A DNA stretch of 9,387 nt, taken from an uncultured Sphingosinicella sp. GTDB lineage: Bacteria > Pseudomonadota > Alphaproteobacteria > Sphingomonadales > Sphingomonadaceae. The notes beneath the pieces were generated by a model. That model was not told the origin of the DNA. It did not search any database and worked only from the letters and a program-made list of their open reading frames with translations. Made by a program: the position numbers and the translations under genes. The DNA is taken from positions 1 to 9,387 of the forward strand of contig CAMPIH010000090.1 in the NCBI GenBank assembly GCA_946886275.1. The letters are read 5' to 3'. Below, in pieces: positions 1 through 6,723 of this stretch; position 1 is the stretch's first letter; the number at the start of each line of letters is the position of its first letter.

Positions 1-642
1 GCCGTCGGGGACGAAGCAGATGTCCTGGCTGTCGGGCTTGCCCGCGACCGAAAGCGCGAGCTCGCGGGCGATCTCCCGCACCGCCGGCTTGGGCAGGTCG
101 CCGAGCGGAAAGCGGAGAAAGTCGAGCTGGTCACGAGTGGTCGCGAACAGGAAATAGCTCTGGTCTCGGGCAGGATCCGAAGCGCGATGAAGCTCCGGCC
201 CGTGCGGGCCGACGCGCCGCCGGACATAATGGCCAGTGGCGAGGCAGTCGGCGCCAAGGTCCCTGGCGAGGCTCAGCAGATCGGTGAACTTGACCCCCTG
301 ATTGCACGAGATGCAGGGGATCGGGGTTCGGCCGGCGACATATTCGTCGGCGAACCGTTCGATGACGCTGTCGCGAAAGCGGCTTTCATAATCGAACACA
401 TAATGGGCGATTCCGAGCCGGTCGGCGACGGTTCGGGCGTCATAGATGTCCTGGCCGGCGCAGCAGGTCCGCGATCGGCCGACACTTTCGCCATGGTCGT
501 AGAGCTGAAGGGTCACCCCGATCACCTCCGCGCCGGAACGGGCGGCGAGCGCGGCCACGACCGAGCTGTCGACGCCGCCCGACATGGCGACGACGATCCT
601 GGCCGTCGCCATCGGCCGGTCGAGCTGGAAGTCAGGGTTCAT
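1..642 (-). CDS. mnmA: tRNA-specific 2-thiouridylase MnmA (N-terminal 214 residues, runs off the left edge)
   Basis: MnmA places the sulfur at C2 of wobble uridine 34 in tRNA-Lys, -Glu and -Gln: it adenylates U34 with ATP, then transfers persulfide sulfur. It is cytoplasmic. In the translation, the ATP-binding PP-loop SGGVDSS is at residues 21-27. The alphaproteobacterial RTCCAGQD segment is at about 58-65. The first catalytic cysteine is C113 in PIPCISCNQ, and ATGHY follows at about 135-139. The signature [11 protein letters not shown], with the second catalytic cysteine C209, ends exactly at the window edge. Family members have about 360-380 residues, so some 150 C-terminal residues, including the beta-barrel domain, lie outside. 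The ATG at 642 is chosen because a GGGG Shine-Dalgarno-like run sits just upstream. A second ATG at codon 11 is possible and would still keep the PP-loop. All expected motifs are intact and nothing is broken. It is divergent from everything to its right. Confidence 0.97.
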   Translation of the reverse strand, partial: MNPDFQLDRPMATARIVVAMSGGVDSSVVAALAARSGAEVIGVTLQLYDHGESVGRSRTCCAGQDIYDARTVADRLGIAHYVFDYESRFRDSVIERFADEYVAGRTPIPCISCNQGVKFTDLLSLARDLGADCLATGHYVRRRVGPHGPELHRASDPARDQSYFLFATTRDQLDFLRFPLGDLPKPAVREIARELALSVAGKPDSQDICFVPDG

Positions 643-734
643 CAGCGCCCCTAGATAGTGAAGGCTGGCCGCCGCGCCCACCCCTGCCTTCGCCTTTACC
701 GCCTCTTCACCCTCTTTCGCTATCGACTCGGGCG

Positions 735-1004
735 ATGGACATGGTTTTTCCACTCGGCTCTCGGAGGCAGCCTGCCGATCGGCAACCCGCGACTCTCGAT
801 TTCGCGGTGCTGACGGCGGCGCTTGCGGCACAGCGCGCGATCGGCGCCGGGAGCCGCTCTCCGGCGAGTCGATCGGCCAGGCCGATGGGTGAGGAGGCTC
901 TCGTCGAGTTGATTCTGGCAGGTCCCGGCTGGCGGCAGGCGGCCTCGATGCAGCAGGGCTGTTTCAGCCGTGCCGAGGCGGGACGGCGTGCCAATGACCT
1001 GTAA
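735..1004 (+). CDS. Possible small hypothetical protein, 89 residues, doubtful
   Basis: I do not recognise this protein. It begins MDMVFPLGS, has an alanine-rich, possibly helical stretch at about residues 21-36 ([17 protein letters not shown]), then a basic serine/arginine-rich linker. It ends with a segment rich in small residues and glutamine (about 62-80). By hand count, about three quarters of codons end in G or C, plausible for a gene here but below the strong bias of the confident genes. There is no good Shine-Dalgarno before the ATG, only GGGCG directly next to it. The opposite strand is open over almost the same interval (707-1015), also without recognisable motifs. The gap before sciP would be 114 bases. 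It may be a lineage-specific small protein or an open frame arising by chance in GC-rich DNA. Confidence 0.25.
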   Translation: MDMVFPLGSRRQPADRQPATLDFAVLTAALAAQRAIGAGSRSPASRSARPMGEEALVELILAGPGWRQAASMQQGCFSRAEAGRRANDL

Positions 1005-1027
1005 ACCGGTCTCACCGGAAAATTTAC
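1001..1027. repeat. Nested inverted repeat upstream of sciP
   Basis: The sequence reads GTAAA, CCGGT, loop CTC, ACCGG, AAAA, TTTAC. The inner arms CCGGT/ACCGG (1006-1010 and 1014-1018) and outer arms GTAAA/TTTAC (1001-1005 and 1023-1027) are both perfect, with a four-base A bulge on one side. It begins inside the last codons of the doubtful 735-1004 frame. No T-run follows the stem on the plus strand. It could be a protein-binding palindrome, a weak terminator or a chance structure. Confidence 0.4.
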
Positions 1028-1036
1028 CTTGGCACT

Positions 1037-1051
1037 TTAGGCTTCCTTCAA
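1037..1051. promoter_or_regulatory. Degenerate CtrA-box-like site upstream of sciP
   Basis: TTAG, seven bases, then TCAA matches the CtrA consensus TTAA-N7-TTAA at six of eight positions with exact spacing. It lies 67 bases before the sciP ATG. In Caulobacter, sciP is transcribed under CtrA control and SciP then restrains CtrA-dependent promoters, so a CtrA site is expected here. A 6/8 match also occurs by chance fairly often, so this rests partly on position. Confidence 0.33.
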
Positions 1052-1118
1052 CGCTCGGCCGTTAAAGAGGCTGGGTCAACGGCAGCGCGGCCGGCATTTT
1101 GCGCAATTTGAGGTAGGA

Positions 1119-1418
1119 ATGATCGAGAACCAGAAAATCCGCCCCGCTCACGTGATCGGCCCCTTGGGCGAACCACTGACGGTCGAGACTCTGCCGCCCC
1201 CGGGCACCACCCGCTGGGTCGTTCGGCGCAAGGCGGAAGTCGTGTCGGCGGTCAATGGCGGCCTTCTCACGGTCGACGAGGCCTGCGAGCGTTACGGCCT
1301 CACCCTCGAGGAATTCGCCGGCTGGCAGCGCGCGGTCGATCGGTCCGGCATGCCCGGCCTCCGGGTCACCCGAATCCAGCATTATCGCTCGCTCTACGAA
1401 CGCCAGCAGAAATATTGA
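1119..1418 (+). CDS. sciP: CtrA inhibitor SciP (DUF1153 family transcriptional regulator), complete
   Basis: SciP is a small helix-turn-helix protein that, in Caulobacter, restrains CtrA-activated transcription in the G1/swarmer stage, through contact with CtrA and by binding DNA. The product has 99 residues, close to the family's usual size of 90-100. Conserved landmarks are HVIGPLGEPLTVETLPPP (about 11-28), then TRWVVRRKAEVVSAVNGGLL (31-50). The helix-turn-helix segment TVDEACERYGLTLEEFAGWQ follows (51-70), with a tail containing LRVTRIQHYR (81-90). The ATG has GAGGT four bases upstream. No partner gene lies in an operon with it. The gene stands alone between a 114-base leader and a 177-base downstream gap. 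Presence of SciP implies a CtrA network in this organism. Family assignment is firm, and the cell-cycle role is inferred from Caulobacter. Confidence 0.93.
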   Translation: MIENQKIRPAHVIGPLGEPLTVETLPPPGTTRWVVRRKAEVVSAVNGGLLTVDEACERYGLTLEEFAGWQRAVDRSGMPGLRVTRIQHYRSLYERQQKY

Positions 1419-1426
1419 TCGCGCTC

Positions 1427-1448
1427 GAAGCCCGGCTCGCCCGGCTTC
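1427..1448 (+). terminator. Possible weak terminator hairpin after sciP
   Basis: GAAGCCCGG, loop CTCG, CCCGGCTTC forms a stem of six pairs, one C·C mismatch and two more pairs, beginning eight bases after the sciP stop codon. No T-run follows, so intrinsic termination would be weak. Its position directly after the gene is the main support. Confidence 0.35.
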
Positions 1449-1507
1449 AACACGCTTCCGAAATGAACTAGGGCTTTCTTCCACCTGCAGCCGCCGTCCC
1501 GGTGGCA

Positions 1508-1532
1508 GGAACCAGAGCGTCGCTGACGCGTC
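1508..1532 (+). promoter_or_regulatory. EcfG-type general stress promoter for the first GlsB-like gene
   Basis: GGAAC at 1508-1512, a 16-base spacer, then CGTC at 1529-1532. The alphaproteobacterial general stress sigma factor EcfG recognises GGAAC-N16/17-CGTT, so the -35 is perfect and the -10 differs at one base. A start point near 1538-1540 would leave a leader of about 57 bases before the ATG at 1596. A very similar element precedes the paralogue on the other strand, which strengthens both. Confidence 0.55.
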
Positions 1533-1595
1533 TTATGGGTCGGATCGCCGCTGTAACCATTCGGTTGGTCGGCACCGAACGACAGGAGGGAAGCT

Positions 1596-1859
1596 ATGAT
1601 TAACATTCTTATATGGGTGGTGATCGGGGGCATCATCGGCTGGCTTGCCAGCATGGTCATGCGAACCGACGCTCAGCAGGGCATCCTGCTCAACATCGTG
1701 GTCGGGATCGTTGGCGCTTTCCTTGGTGGATTGGTCTTCAGCGGCGGCGACCTCGGAGCGGCGCGTCCCGATGACATCACGTCTTTCCTCGTGGCTCTCG
1801 TCGGCGCGATCGTCCTCCTGGCGATCGTCAACCTCTTCCGCCGCGGGCGAATCCGCTAG
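1596..1859 (+). CDS. GlsB/YeaQ/YmgE family stress-response membrane protein (first copy)
   Basis: An 87-residue integral membrane protein of the transglycosylase-associated family (Pfam Transgly_assoc). It has three predicted membrane segments at about residues 3-22, 30-49 and 62-81, a glycine-rich character (IGGIIGWLASMVM, NIVVGIVGAFLGGLVF, VALVGAIVLLAIVNLF), and a short basic tail RRGRIR. Family members are inner-membrane proteins of 80-90 residues often induced by stress. The molecular function is unknown despite the family name. The start is secure: AGGAGG lies six bases upstream of the ATG. An EcfG-like promoter precedes it and a strong intrinsic terminator begins 21 bases after the stop codon, so it appears to be a single-gene transcription unit. 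It faces a diverged paralogue on the opposite strand. Confidence 0.9.
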   Translation: MINILIWVVIGGIIGWLASMVMRTDAQQGILLNIVVGIVGAFLGGLVFSGGDLGAARPDDITSFLVALVGAIVLLAIVNLFRRGRIR

Positions 1860-1880
1860 CAAGGATCTTCGTTGAATCAG

Positions 1881-1914
1881 GGGGTCGCCCGAAGCCGGGC
1901 GGCCCCTTTTTTTT
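1881..1914 (+). terminator. Strong rho-independent terminator between the convergent GlsB-like genes
   Basis: GGGGTCGCCCG, loop AAGC, CGGGCGGCCCC forms an 11-bp stem with a single G·U pair, followed immediately by eight T residues (1907-1914). The orientation serves the plus-strand gene ending at 1859. Read from the minus strand the hairpin still forms, but only two bases past that gene's stop codon and without a T-run after it, so it would be a weaker stop in that direction. Confidence 0.93.
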
Positions 1915-1916
1915 GA

Positions 1917-2183
1917 TCAGCGCCGGGCGATCAGGCGATAGATCACCAGGATCAGTATCGCGCCGACGATGGCGGCGAGGAAGCCGGCCCCTTCGCCGGC
2001 ACTGTACCAGCCGAGCTGCTGCCCGAGAAATCCGGCGAGGACCGCTCCTGCAATGCCGATGATCATCGTCACAAGGCAACCGCCCGGGTCGCGGCCCGGA
2101 GTGACCGCCTTTGCTATCGCGCCGGCGACGAGACCGATGACGATCCATGCCAGCCAGCCATAATCTGCCATATATTCGGACAA
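1917..2183 (-). CDS. GlsB/YeaQ/YmgE family stress-response membrane protein (second copy, TTG start)
   Basis: An 88-residue membrane protein of the same transglycosylase-associated family as its convergent neighbour, but clearly diverged. Three hydrophobic segments lie at about residues 10-27 (WLAWIVIGLVAGAIAKAV), 36-54 and 66-85. The loop TPGRDPGGC after the first segment is typical of the family, and the protein ends LIARR. The frame stays open much further upstream, but translation probably begins at the TTG at 2183. That codon has AGGAG exactly six bases upstream (2190-2194), whereas the next ATG (2171) is 14 or more bases from any Shine-Dalgarno and the upstream extension shows no membrane or family features. 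If the ATG is used instead, the protein has 84 residues. An EcfG-like promoter lies about 45 bases upstream. The function of the family is not established. Confidence 0.9.
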   Translation of the reverse strand: MSEYMADYGWLAWIVIGLVAGAIAKAVTPGRDPGGCLVTMIIGIAGAVLAGFLGQQLGWYSAGEGAGFLAAIVGAILILVIYRLIARR

Positions 2184-2194
2184 GACCTTCTCCT
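2184..2194 (-). promoter_or_regulatory. Ribosome binding site that supports a TTG start
   Basis: On the minus strand AGGAG (2190-2194, within AAGGAGAAGG) is followed by six bases and then TTG at 2183. This is the best-placed Shine-Dalgarno in the region and is the reason for preferring TTG over the downstream ATG at 2171. Confidence 0.6.
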
Positions 2195-2234
2195 TTTCCC
2201 GCCTCAAACCCACATTCACTCTTGGTAAAGGCCA

Positions 2235-2259
2235 AACCGTGCTTGTAAGGGCCGGTTCC
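2235..2259 (-). promoter_or_regulatory. EcfG-type general stress promoter for the second GlsB-like gene
   Basis: On the minus strand, GGAAC (2259-2255), a 16-base spacer, then GGTT (2238-2235). Compared with GGAAC-N16/17-CGTT the -35 is perfect and the -10 has one mismatch. A start point near 2228 gives a leader of about 45 bases to the TTG start. Its spacing equals that of the promoter of the facing paralogue. Confidence 0.55.
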
Positions 2260-2300
2260 CTATTGCGCAGTGGTGGCCGTGTGGCCTCGCGTAATTCGGC

Positions 2301-2329
2301 TTGTTCCAAGTGATGTATTCGGCTAATAC
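2301..2329 (+). promoter_or_regulatory. Possible sigma-70-type promoter for the efflux operon
   Basis: TTGTTC (2301-2306), a 17-base spacer and TAATAC (2324-2329) lie 54 bases before the proposed adaptor start. Each hexamer matches the consensus only partly, but spacing is ideal and a palindrome covers the spacer and -10, a common arrangement for repressor-controlled efflux promoters. Confidence 0.3.
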
Positions 2330-2330
2330 A
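2314..2330. repeat. Operator-like palindrome upstream of the efflux operon
   Basis: TGTATT, five bases CGGCT, AATACA: perfect six-base arms. In addition ATTCGGCT occurs twice in direct orientation, at 2294-2301 and 2317-2324, 23 bases apart (about two helical turns). The element overlaps the likely -10 region of the efflux operon. Such short A+T-rich palindromes are typical of TetR- or MarR-type operators, but no regulator gene lies in this window, so the binding protein is unknown. Confidence 0.4.
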
Positions 2331-2383
2331 GCGGCAATCTCGCGGTCGAGTGCCGTCTTGTCTGAGTGGGGATGATGAAAGCG

Positions 2384-3574
2384 ATGAATTTCGAGTCGAC
2401 AAAGTGGCGCCGCGATGCGCTCGACGATGTGGTCGTCGATGAGGAGACCCTCTCGCGCCGCCGGCGTCGCAAGCAGATCATCATCGCTCTGGCCGTCGTC
2501 GGCCTGCTCGCGATCCTGGCTGTTCTCTTCCTCGGCGGAAGCGGCGAAAAGGCCGCGGCCCCGGCGGGCGAGGAGGGGCAATCGCTGCCCGCGGTGACGG
2601 TCATCGTTCCTGGCCGCCAGGACGTGCCGGCGGTCATCAGCGCGACGGGATCGCTCGCCGCCCGGCGGGATCTTCCCGTCGGCGTGCCGGGCGAGGGCGG
2701 CCAGGTCGTCCGGGTGCTCGCCGAGCCGGGCCAGTGGGTTCGCGCCGGCCAGACGCTCGCGATCATCGATCGTTCGGTCCAGTCGCAGGAATCGGCTCAG
2801 CTCGCGGCCCAGATCGAGGTGAATCGGGCCGACCTCAGGCTTGCCCAGAGCGAGCTGGACAGGGCCCAGGCGCTCGTCTCGCGCGGTTTCATCTCTCAGG
2901 CGGATCTCGACCGCAAGCGGGCCACCCGCGACGCGGCGGCGGCCCGGGTTCGGGTCGCTCAGGCGCAGCTTGGAGCGAGCCGGGCTCGGATCGGTCGCCT
3001 CGACGTCCGCGCCCCCGCCGCCGGCCTCGTCCTCGACCGCAACGTCGAGGCCGGCCAGGTCGTCGGCGGCGGATCGGGCCCGTTGTTCCGGATCGCCCAG
3101 GGCGGCGAGATGGAAGTGCTTGCTCGCCTTCCGCAGACGGATCTGGCGCGTCTCAGCGTCGGAGTTCCGGCGACCGTCACTCCGGTCGGGTCCGACCAGA
3201 GCTACCAGGGCCAGGTCTGGCAGGTGTCGCCGATCATCGATCCGCAGACCCGTCAGGGCGAGGCCCGGGTCCTCGTTCCCTATAATCGCGAGCTGAGGCC
3301 GGGCGGCTTCGCTTCGGTGGAGATCCGTGCCGGTTCGACGACCGCCCCGCTGCTTCCGGAATCGGCGGTCCTGACCGACGATGCGGGCACCTACGTGATG
3401 ATCGTCGGCCCCAACGACACGGTCGTAAGGCGGCCTGTCCGGATTGCCCGGGTCACCGATGGTGGAGTCGTCATCGGCGAAGGGTTGAGCGGCAACGAAC
3501 AGGTCGTCGCGTCGGCCGGCGCCTTCCTCAATGCCGGCGAGCGAATCCGTCCCGAGCGGCGAGTCCGCCGCTAG
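2384..3574 (+). CDS. RND efflux periplasmic adaptor subunit (membrane fusion protein, HlyD/AcrA-like)
   Basis: This adaptor links an inner-membrane RND pump to an outer-membrane channel. With the start used here it has 396 residues, normal for the family. A cytoplasmic basic stretch SRRRRRK (24-30) precedes one membrane anchor (about 31-50), with no lipobox. The first lipoyl half-motif is at about 95-130 (GEGGQVVRVLAEPGQWVRAGQTL). An alpha-helical hairpin rich in Ala/Gln/Arg follows (about 131-205), then the second lipoyl half (206-238, LDVRAPAAGLVLDRNVEAGQVV). A beta-barrel domain (about 241-316, with RPGGFASVEI) and a membrane-proximal domain (320-390) complete it. Start choice is uncertain: GTG 2366, ATG 2372, ATG 2375 and ATG 2384 are all in frame, and only GGGG at 2368-2371 resembles a Shine-Dalgarno. 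I prefer 2384 because MNFES resembles homologues I recall. The pump gene follows after 26 bases, so they form an operon. Confidence 0.93.
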   Translation: MNFESTKWRRDALDDVVVDEETLSRRRRRKQIIIALAVVGLLAILAVLFLGGSGEKAAAPAGEEGQSLPAVTVIVPGRQDVPAVISATGSLAARRDLPVGVPGEGGQVVRVLAEPGQWVRAGQTLAIIDRSVQSQESAQLAAQIEVNRADLRLAQSELDRAQALVSRGFISQADLDRKRATRDAAAARVRVAQAQLGASRARIGRLDVRAPAAGLVLDRNVEAGQVVGGGSGPLFRIAQGGEMEVLARLPQTDLARLSVGVPATVTPVGSDQSYQGQVWQVSPIIDPQTRQGEARVLVPYNRELRPGGFASVEIRAGSTTAPLLPESAVLTDDAGTYVMIVGPNDTVVRRPVRIARVTDGGVVIGEGLSGNEQVVASAGAFLNAGERIRPERRVRR

Positions 3575-3600
3575 GCGGCAAGCAGTGGAGCTGATTCAAG

Positions 3601-6600
3601 ATGCGTAACATCTCGGCATGGGCGATCCGGAATCCCGTCATTCCGATCGTCCTGTTCACCTTCCTGCTCGCCATGGGCCTGTTCGCCTTCCGGGACATGG
3701 ACATCAATCTCAACCCGGACATCACCTCGCCGGCCGCGAACGTGTCGATCAGCCAGCCGGGCGCCTCGCCGCCGGAGCTGGAGATCCAGATCACCCGCCG
3801 GGTCGAGGCCGCGGTTCGCGGGATCAACGGCGTCAACGAGATCAACTCGTCGATCCGCGAGGGCAACAGCAACACCTTCATCAGCTTCGAGATCGGCACG
3901 CCTGTCGATCGCGCCGTTTCCGACGTTCGCGACGCGATCGCCCGAATCCGTGGCGATCTGCCGGAGGGCATCCTCGAACCCCAGGTGGAGCGGGTCGACT
4001 TTACCGACGAGCCGATCGGCTATTTCTCCGCGCAGAGCACGGCGATGACCGTCGAGCAGCTCAGCTGGTTCATCGACGACACGCTCAATCGCCGGCTGAT
4101 GAGCATCGAGGGCGTCGCGGTGGTGAGCCGCACCGGCGGCGTCAGCCGTGAGATCAAGGTCGAGCTCGATCCGGTTCGCATGCAGGCGCAGGGCGTCACC
4201 GCTTCCCAGATCAACCAGGCGCTGCGCCAGGTGAATTTGAACGCGGCCGGCGGCCGCGCGGAGATCGCCGGCTCCGAGCAGTCGGTGCGGGTGATGGGCA
4301 GCGCCCTCAACGCCCATGAGCTGGGCGAAAGCCAGATCAGCGTAGGCGGCCGAACGATCCGGTTGAACTCGATCGCCAATGTCCGCGATCAATGGGCCGA
4401 GCAGACCTCCTACGGAATCCAGAACGGCCGTCAGGTCGTCAGCTTCATGATCCAGAAGGCCAAGGGCTATTCGGACGTGACCGTCTATCACGACGTCCAG
4501 AAGGCGCTCGACGAGCTTCATGCCGAGGATCCCCGGGTCAGCTACACCCTGCTCTTCACCCCGGTGAAGTATATCGAGATGCAGTATGAATCCTCGATGC
4601 GGGCACTCATCGAAGGCGCGCTGCTGGCGGTGGTCGTGGTCTTCCTGTTCCTCCGCGACTGGCGGGCGACCCTCATCTCGGCCATCGCCATCCCGCTTTC
4701 GGCGATTCCCGCTTTCTGGTTCATGGGGATGCTGGGCTTCACGCTCAACATGGTCACCCTGTTGTCGCTGAGCCTCGTCGCGGGCGTTCTCGTCGACGAC
4801 GCGATCGTCGAGATCGAGAATATCGTCCGCCACATGCGGATGGGCAAATCGGCCTATCAGGCGTCGATCGACGCGGCCGACGAGATCGGCCTGCCGGTCG
4901 TCGCCACCACCTTCTCGATCGTCGCGGTGTTCCTGCCGGTGTCGATGATGAGCGGGATCATCGGCCAGTTCTTCATCAGCTTCGGCCTCACCATCGTCAT
5001 CACCGTCCTCATCAGCCTTGCCGTGGCGCGGATGATCACGCCGATGATCGCGGCCTATTTCCTGAAGGCGAAGGGCCATGCCAAGCATGGCGAAGGCTGG
5101 GTGATGGACCGCTATCTCGGCCTGCTCCGCTGGACTCTTGTAAACCGCTGGAAGGCCGTGGCCATCGGCGTGGCCTGCTTCCTGCTCCAGATCGGCACCT
5201 TCATGATGTTGCCGAAGACGTTCCAGCCGGACACGGACGACGACACCGTCCAGGTGTCGGTGGAAATGCCGCCCGGAGTCACGCTCGAGCAGACCCGCGA
5301 AGTCGCCGATCGCGCGGCGGCGGTCGTTCTTCGCCAGCCGGACGTGGAATCGGCGTTCGAATCGGTTCGCGCGGGCAATTCGACGATCTACGTGTCGCTG
5401 AAGGACAAGGAAGAAGGACGCGAACGAACCAGCACGGAATTCACGCGCGAGGTTCAGCCCCTTCTCCAGGACATTCCCGACGCGCGGGTTTCCTTCCGCA
5501 ACTCGCAGCGGGTCGGCGGCCGGGACGTCTCCGTCCTTCTTGCCAGCTCCGATCCGGGCAAGCTCCAGGCGGCTGCGCTCCAGCTCGTCGAGCAGATGCG
5601 TCAGCGGCCCGAGCTTCGCGCGCCGCGGATCGCCGGCGATCTTCGCCGGCCGGAAATCACGATCCGGCCGCGGCTCGATCTCATGGCCGACATGGGCGTC
5701 ACGACGGCGGCGATGAGCCAGGCGATCCGGGTCGCGACCCAGGGCGAAATCGACCAGGCGAGCGCCCGATTCTCGCTCTCCGATCGCCAGGTGCCGATTC
5801 GCGTCGCACTGACCGAAAGCTCACGTCAGAATCTGTCGACGATCGAGAATCTGCCGGTTCCGACGACGAGCGGCGGCTCCGTTCCGTTGAAGGTGATCGC
5901 CGAGATCAGCTTCGGCGCAGGGCCCTCGACCATCCAGCGGATCAATCAGGAACGGCGGATCATGGTCGGCGCGGACCTTGCGCCCGGAGTCGTCGATTAT
6001 GACGCGATCCTCGAGCAGCTGCCGATCCTTCAGAACCTCCCCGAGGGGGTGGAACGGGCCCGGTCCGGCCAGCAGCGCGAGGAAGCGCAGCTCATGTCCG
6101 AATTCATGGGCGCCCTCGTCTCGGGCACGTTCCTGGTCTTCGCGGTGCTGGTTCTCCTCTACAAGAGGCTGATGGCGCCGTTCGTGAACATGGGTTCGCT
6201 CCTGCTCGCCCCATTGGGCGGCTTCATCGCCCTCCTCATTTCCGGCCACGCCGTGTCGATGCCGGTCCTGATCGGGATCCTGATGCTGTTCGGGATCGTC
6301 GCCAAGAACTCGATCCTGCTGCTCGATTTCAGCATCGAGGAGATGGCCAAGGGCGTTCCGAAGGACGAGGCCATTCTCGACGCCGGCCACAAGCGCGCCC
6401 AGCCGATCGTCATGACGACGATGGCGATGGTCGCCGGCATGGTCCCGACCGCCTTGTCGCTCGAGGGCGACGCGAGCTGGCGGGCGCCGATGGCGGTGGT
6501 CGTGATCGGCGGTCTCCTCCTGTCGACATTGCTGACCCTGGTGCTTGTGCCGGCTACCTTCAGTCTCGCCGACAGCTTCGAAAAGTGGCTGACGCCGAAG

Positions 6601-6669
6601 TTCCGGCGAGTGCTCACCTATCGCGGCCCGCAGGACCATGGCCCTGCCGCGGCTCAGCCGGCGGAATAG
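3601..6669 (+). CDS. RND efflux transporter permease (AcrB-like, HAE1 type)
   Basis: This inner-membrane pump exports hydrophobic or amphiphilic compounds using proton influx. Its 1022 residues are close to the usual 1020-1050. The first membrane helix is at about 11-30, after the conserved start AWAIRNPV. A large periplasmic loop follows, then helices 2-6 (about 336-490). Helix 7 is at about 517-537, a second periplasmic loop follows, and helices 8-12 run from about 835 to 1000. The proton relay aspartates D399 and D400 in [14 protein letters not shown] correspond to AcrB D407/D408, and K902 in [13 protein letters not shown] corresponds to AcrB K940. Two acidic residues without the DFG...DGA pattern of metal pumps favour the multidrug group. 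The ATG has GGAG ten bases upstream. No outer-membrane factor gene follows, so the pump probably uses a TolC-like protein encoded elsewhere. Substrates cannot be read from sequence. Confidence 0.96.
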   Translation: MRNISAWAIRNPVIPIVLFTFLLAMGLFAFRDMDINLNPDITSPAANVSISQPGASPPELEIQITRRVEAAVRGINGVNEINSSIREGNSNTFISFEIGTPVDRAVSDVRDAIARIRGDLPEGILEPQVERVDFTDEPIGYFSAQSTAMTVEQLSWFIDDTLNRRLMSIEGVAVVSRTGGVSREIKVELDPVRMQAQGVTASQINQALRQVNLNAAGGRAEIAGSEQSVRVMGSALNAHELGESQISVGGRTIRLNSIANVRDQWAEQTSYGIQNGRQVVSFMIQKAKGYSDVTVYHDVQKALDELHAEDPRVSYTLLFTPVKYIEMQYESSMRALIEGALLAVVVVFLFLRDWRATLISAIAIPLSAIPAFWFMGMLGFTLNMVTLLSLSLVAGVLVDDAIVEIENIVRHMRMGKSAYQASIDAADEIGLPVVATTFSIVAVFLPVSMMSGIIGQFFISFGLTIVITVLISLAVARMITPMIAAYFLKAKGHAKHGEGWVMDRYLGLLRWTLVNRWKAVAIGVACFLLQIGTFMMLPKTFQPDTDDDTVQVSVEMPPGVTLEQTREVADRAAAVVLRQPDVESAFESVRAGNSTIYVSLKDKEEGRERTSTEFTREVQPLLQDIPDARVSFRNSQRVGGRDVSVLLASSDPGKLQAAALQLVEQMRQRPELRAPRIAGDLRRPEITIRPRLDLMADMGVTTAAMSQAIRVATQGEIDQASARFSLSDRQVPIRVALTESSRQNLSTIENLPVPTTSGGSVPLKVIAEISFGAGPSTIQRINQERRIMVGADLAPGVVDYDAILEQLPILQNLPEGVERARSGQQREEAQLMSEFMGALVSGTFLVFAVLVLLYKRLMAPFVNMGSLLLAPLGGFIALLISGHAVSMPVLIGILMLFGIVAKNSILLLDFSIEEMAKGVPKDEAILDAGHKRAQPIVMTTMAMVAGMVPTALSLEGDASWRAPMAVVVIGGLLLSTLLTLVLVPATFSLADSFEKWLTPKFRRVLTYRGPQDHGPAAAQPAE

Positions 6670-6679
6670 GCCAGAGATT

Positions 6680-6708
6680 GGCGGCGAGGTTGAACCAACC
6701 TCGCCGCC
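6680..6708. terminator. Perfect 13-bp hairpin between the pump gene and the DUF445 gene
   Basis: GGCGGCGAGGTTG, loop AAC, CAACCTCGCCGCC: 13 uninterrupted pairs. It begins 11 bases after the pump stop codon and ends 15 bases before the ATG of the next gene. No T-run follows on either strand, so it is not a textbook intrinsic terminator. It may end or protect the efflux mRNA, or, if transcription continues, cover the ribosome entry site of the DUF445 gene. Confidence 0.6.
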
Positions 6709-6723
6709 GGCTATTCATCGGGC

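Larger units (their letters stand above)
643..1118. other. 476-base stretch between mnmA and sciP with no secure gene
   Basis: This gap separates two divergent, well-identified genes and probably carries both of their promoters. From about 676 to 721 the plus strand is a pyrimidine-rich tract (purine-rich in the mnmA sense direction). From 735 to 1004 there is an open frame without recognisable homology, and an equally unremarkable frame lies opposite it. From 1001 to 1118 base composition becomes more A+T-rich, as expected for a promoter region. That part holds a nested inverted repeat and a CtrA-box-like site, both listed separately. I see no tRNA and no clear sigma-70 promoter for mnmA. 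Confidence 0.6.

Noticed and set aside
187..654. A 155-codon plus-strand frame opposite mnmA
   Set aside because: The minus strand carries the PP-loop and both catalytic cysteines of MnmA, so this frame is its shadow.
676..721. Pyrimidine-rich tract upstream of mnmA as a repeat or structured element
   Set aside because: It contains loosely similar CCTTCGCC/TCTTCACCC units but no exact repeat period or inverted repeat, so it is noted only as a compositional feature.
707..1015. A 102-codon minus-strand frame (GTG start) opposite the doubtful 89-codon frame
   Set aside because: It has no recognised motif, no ribosome binding site and a Cys/Arg/Ser-rich low-quality translation. It is even less convincing than the plus-strand frame.
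1062..1084. A second CtrA-like site, TTAA...TCAA, closer to sciP
   Set aside because: The half sites are ten bases apart rather than seven, so it does not fit the CtrA consensus.
2184..2402. N-terminal extension of the second GlsB-like gene to an upstream ATG
   Set aside because: The extension would run through the EcfG-like promoter and the efflux promoter region, is polar and unlike the family, and has a worse ribosome binding site than the TTG at 2183.
3571..5088. A 505-codon open frame antisense to the pump gene
   Set aside because: It mirrors the wobble-position bias of the pump gene. Its translation is rich in D, H, R and A with no domain, as expected for an antisense shadow in GC-rich DNA.
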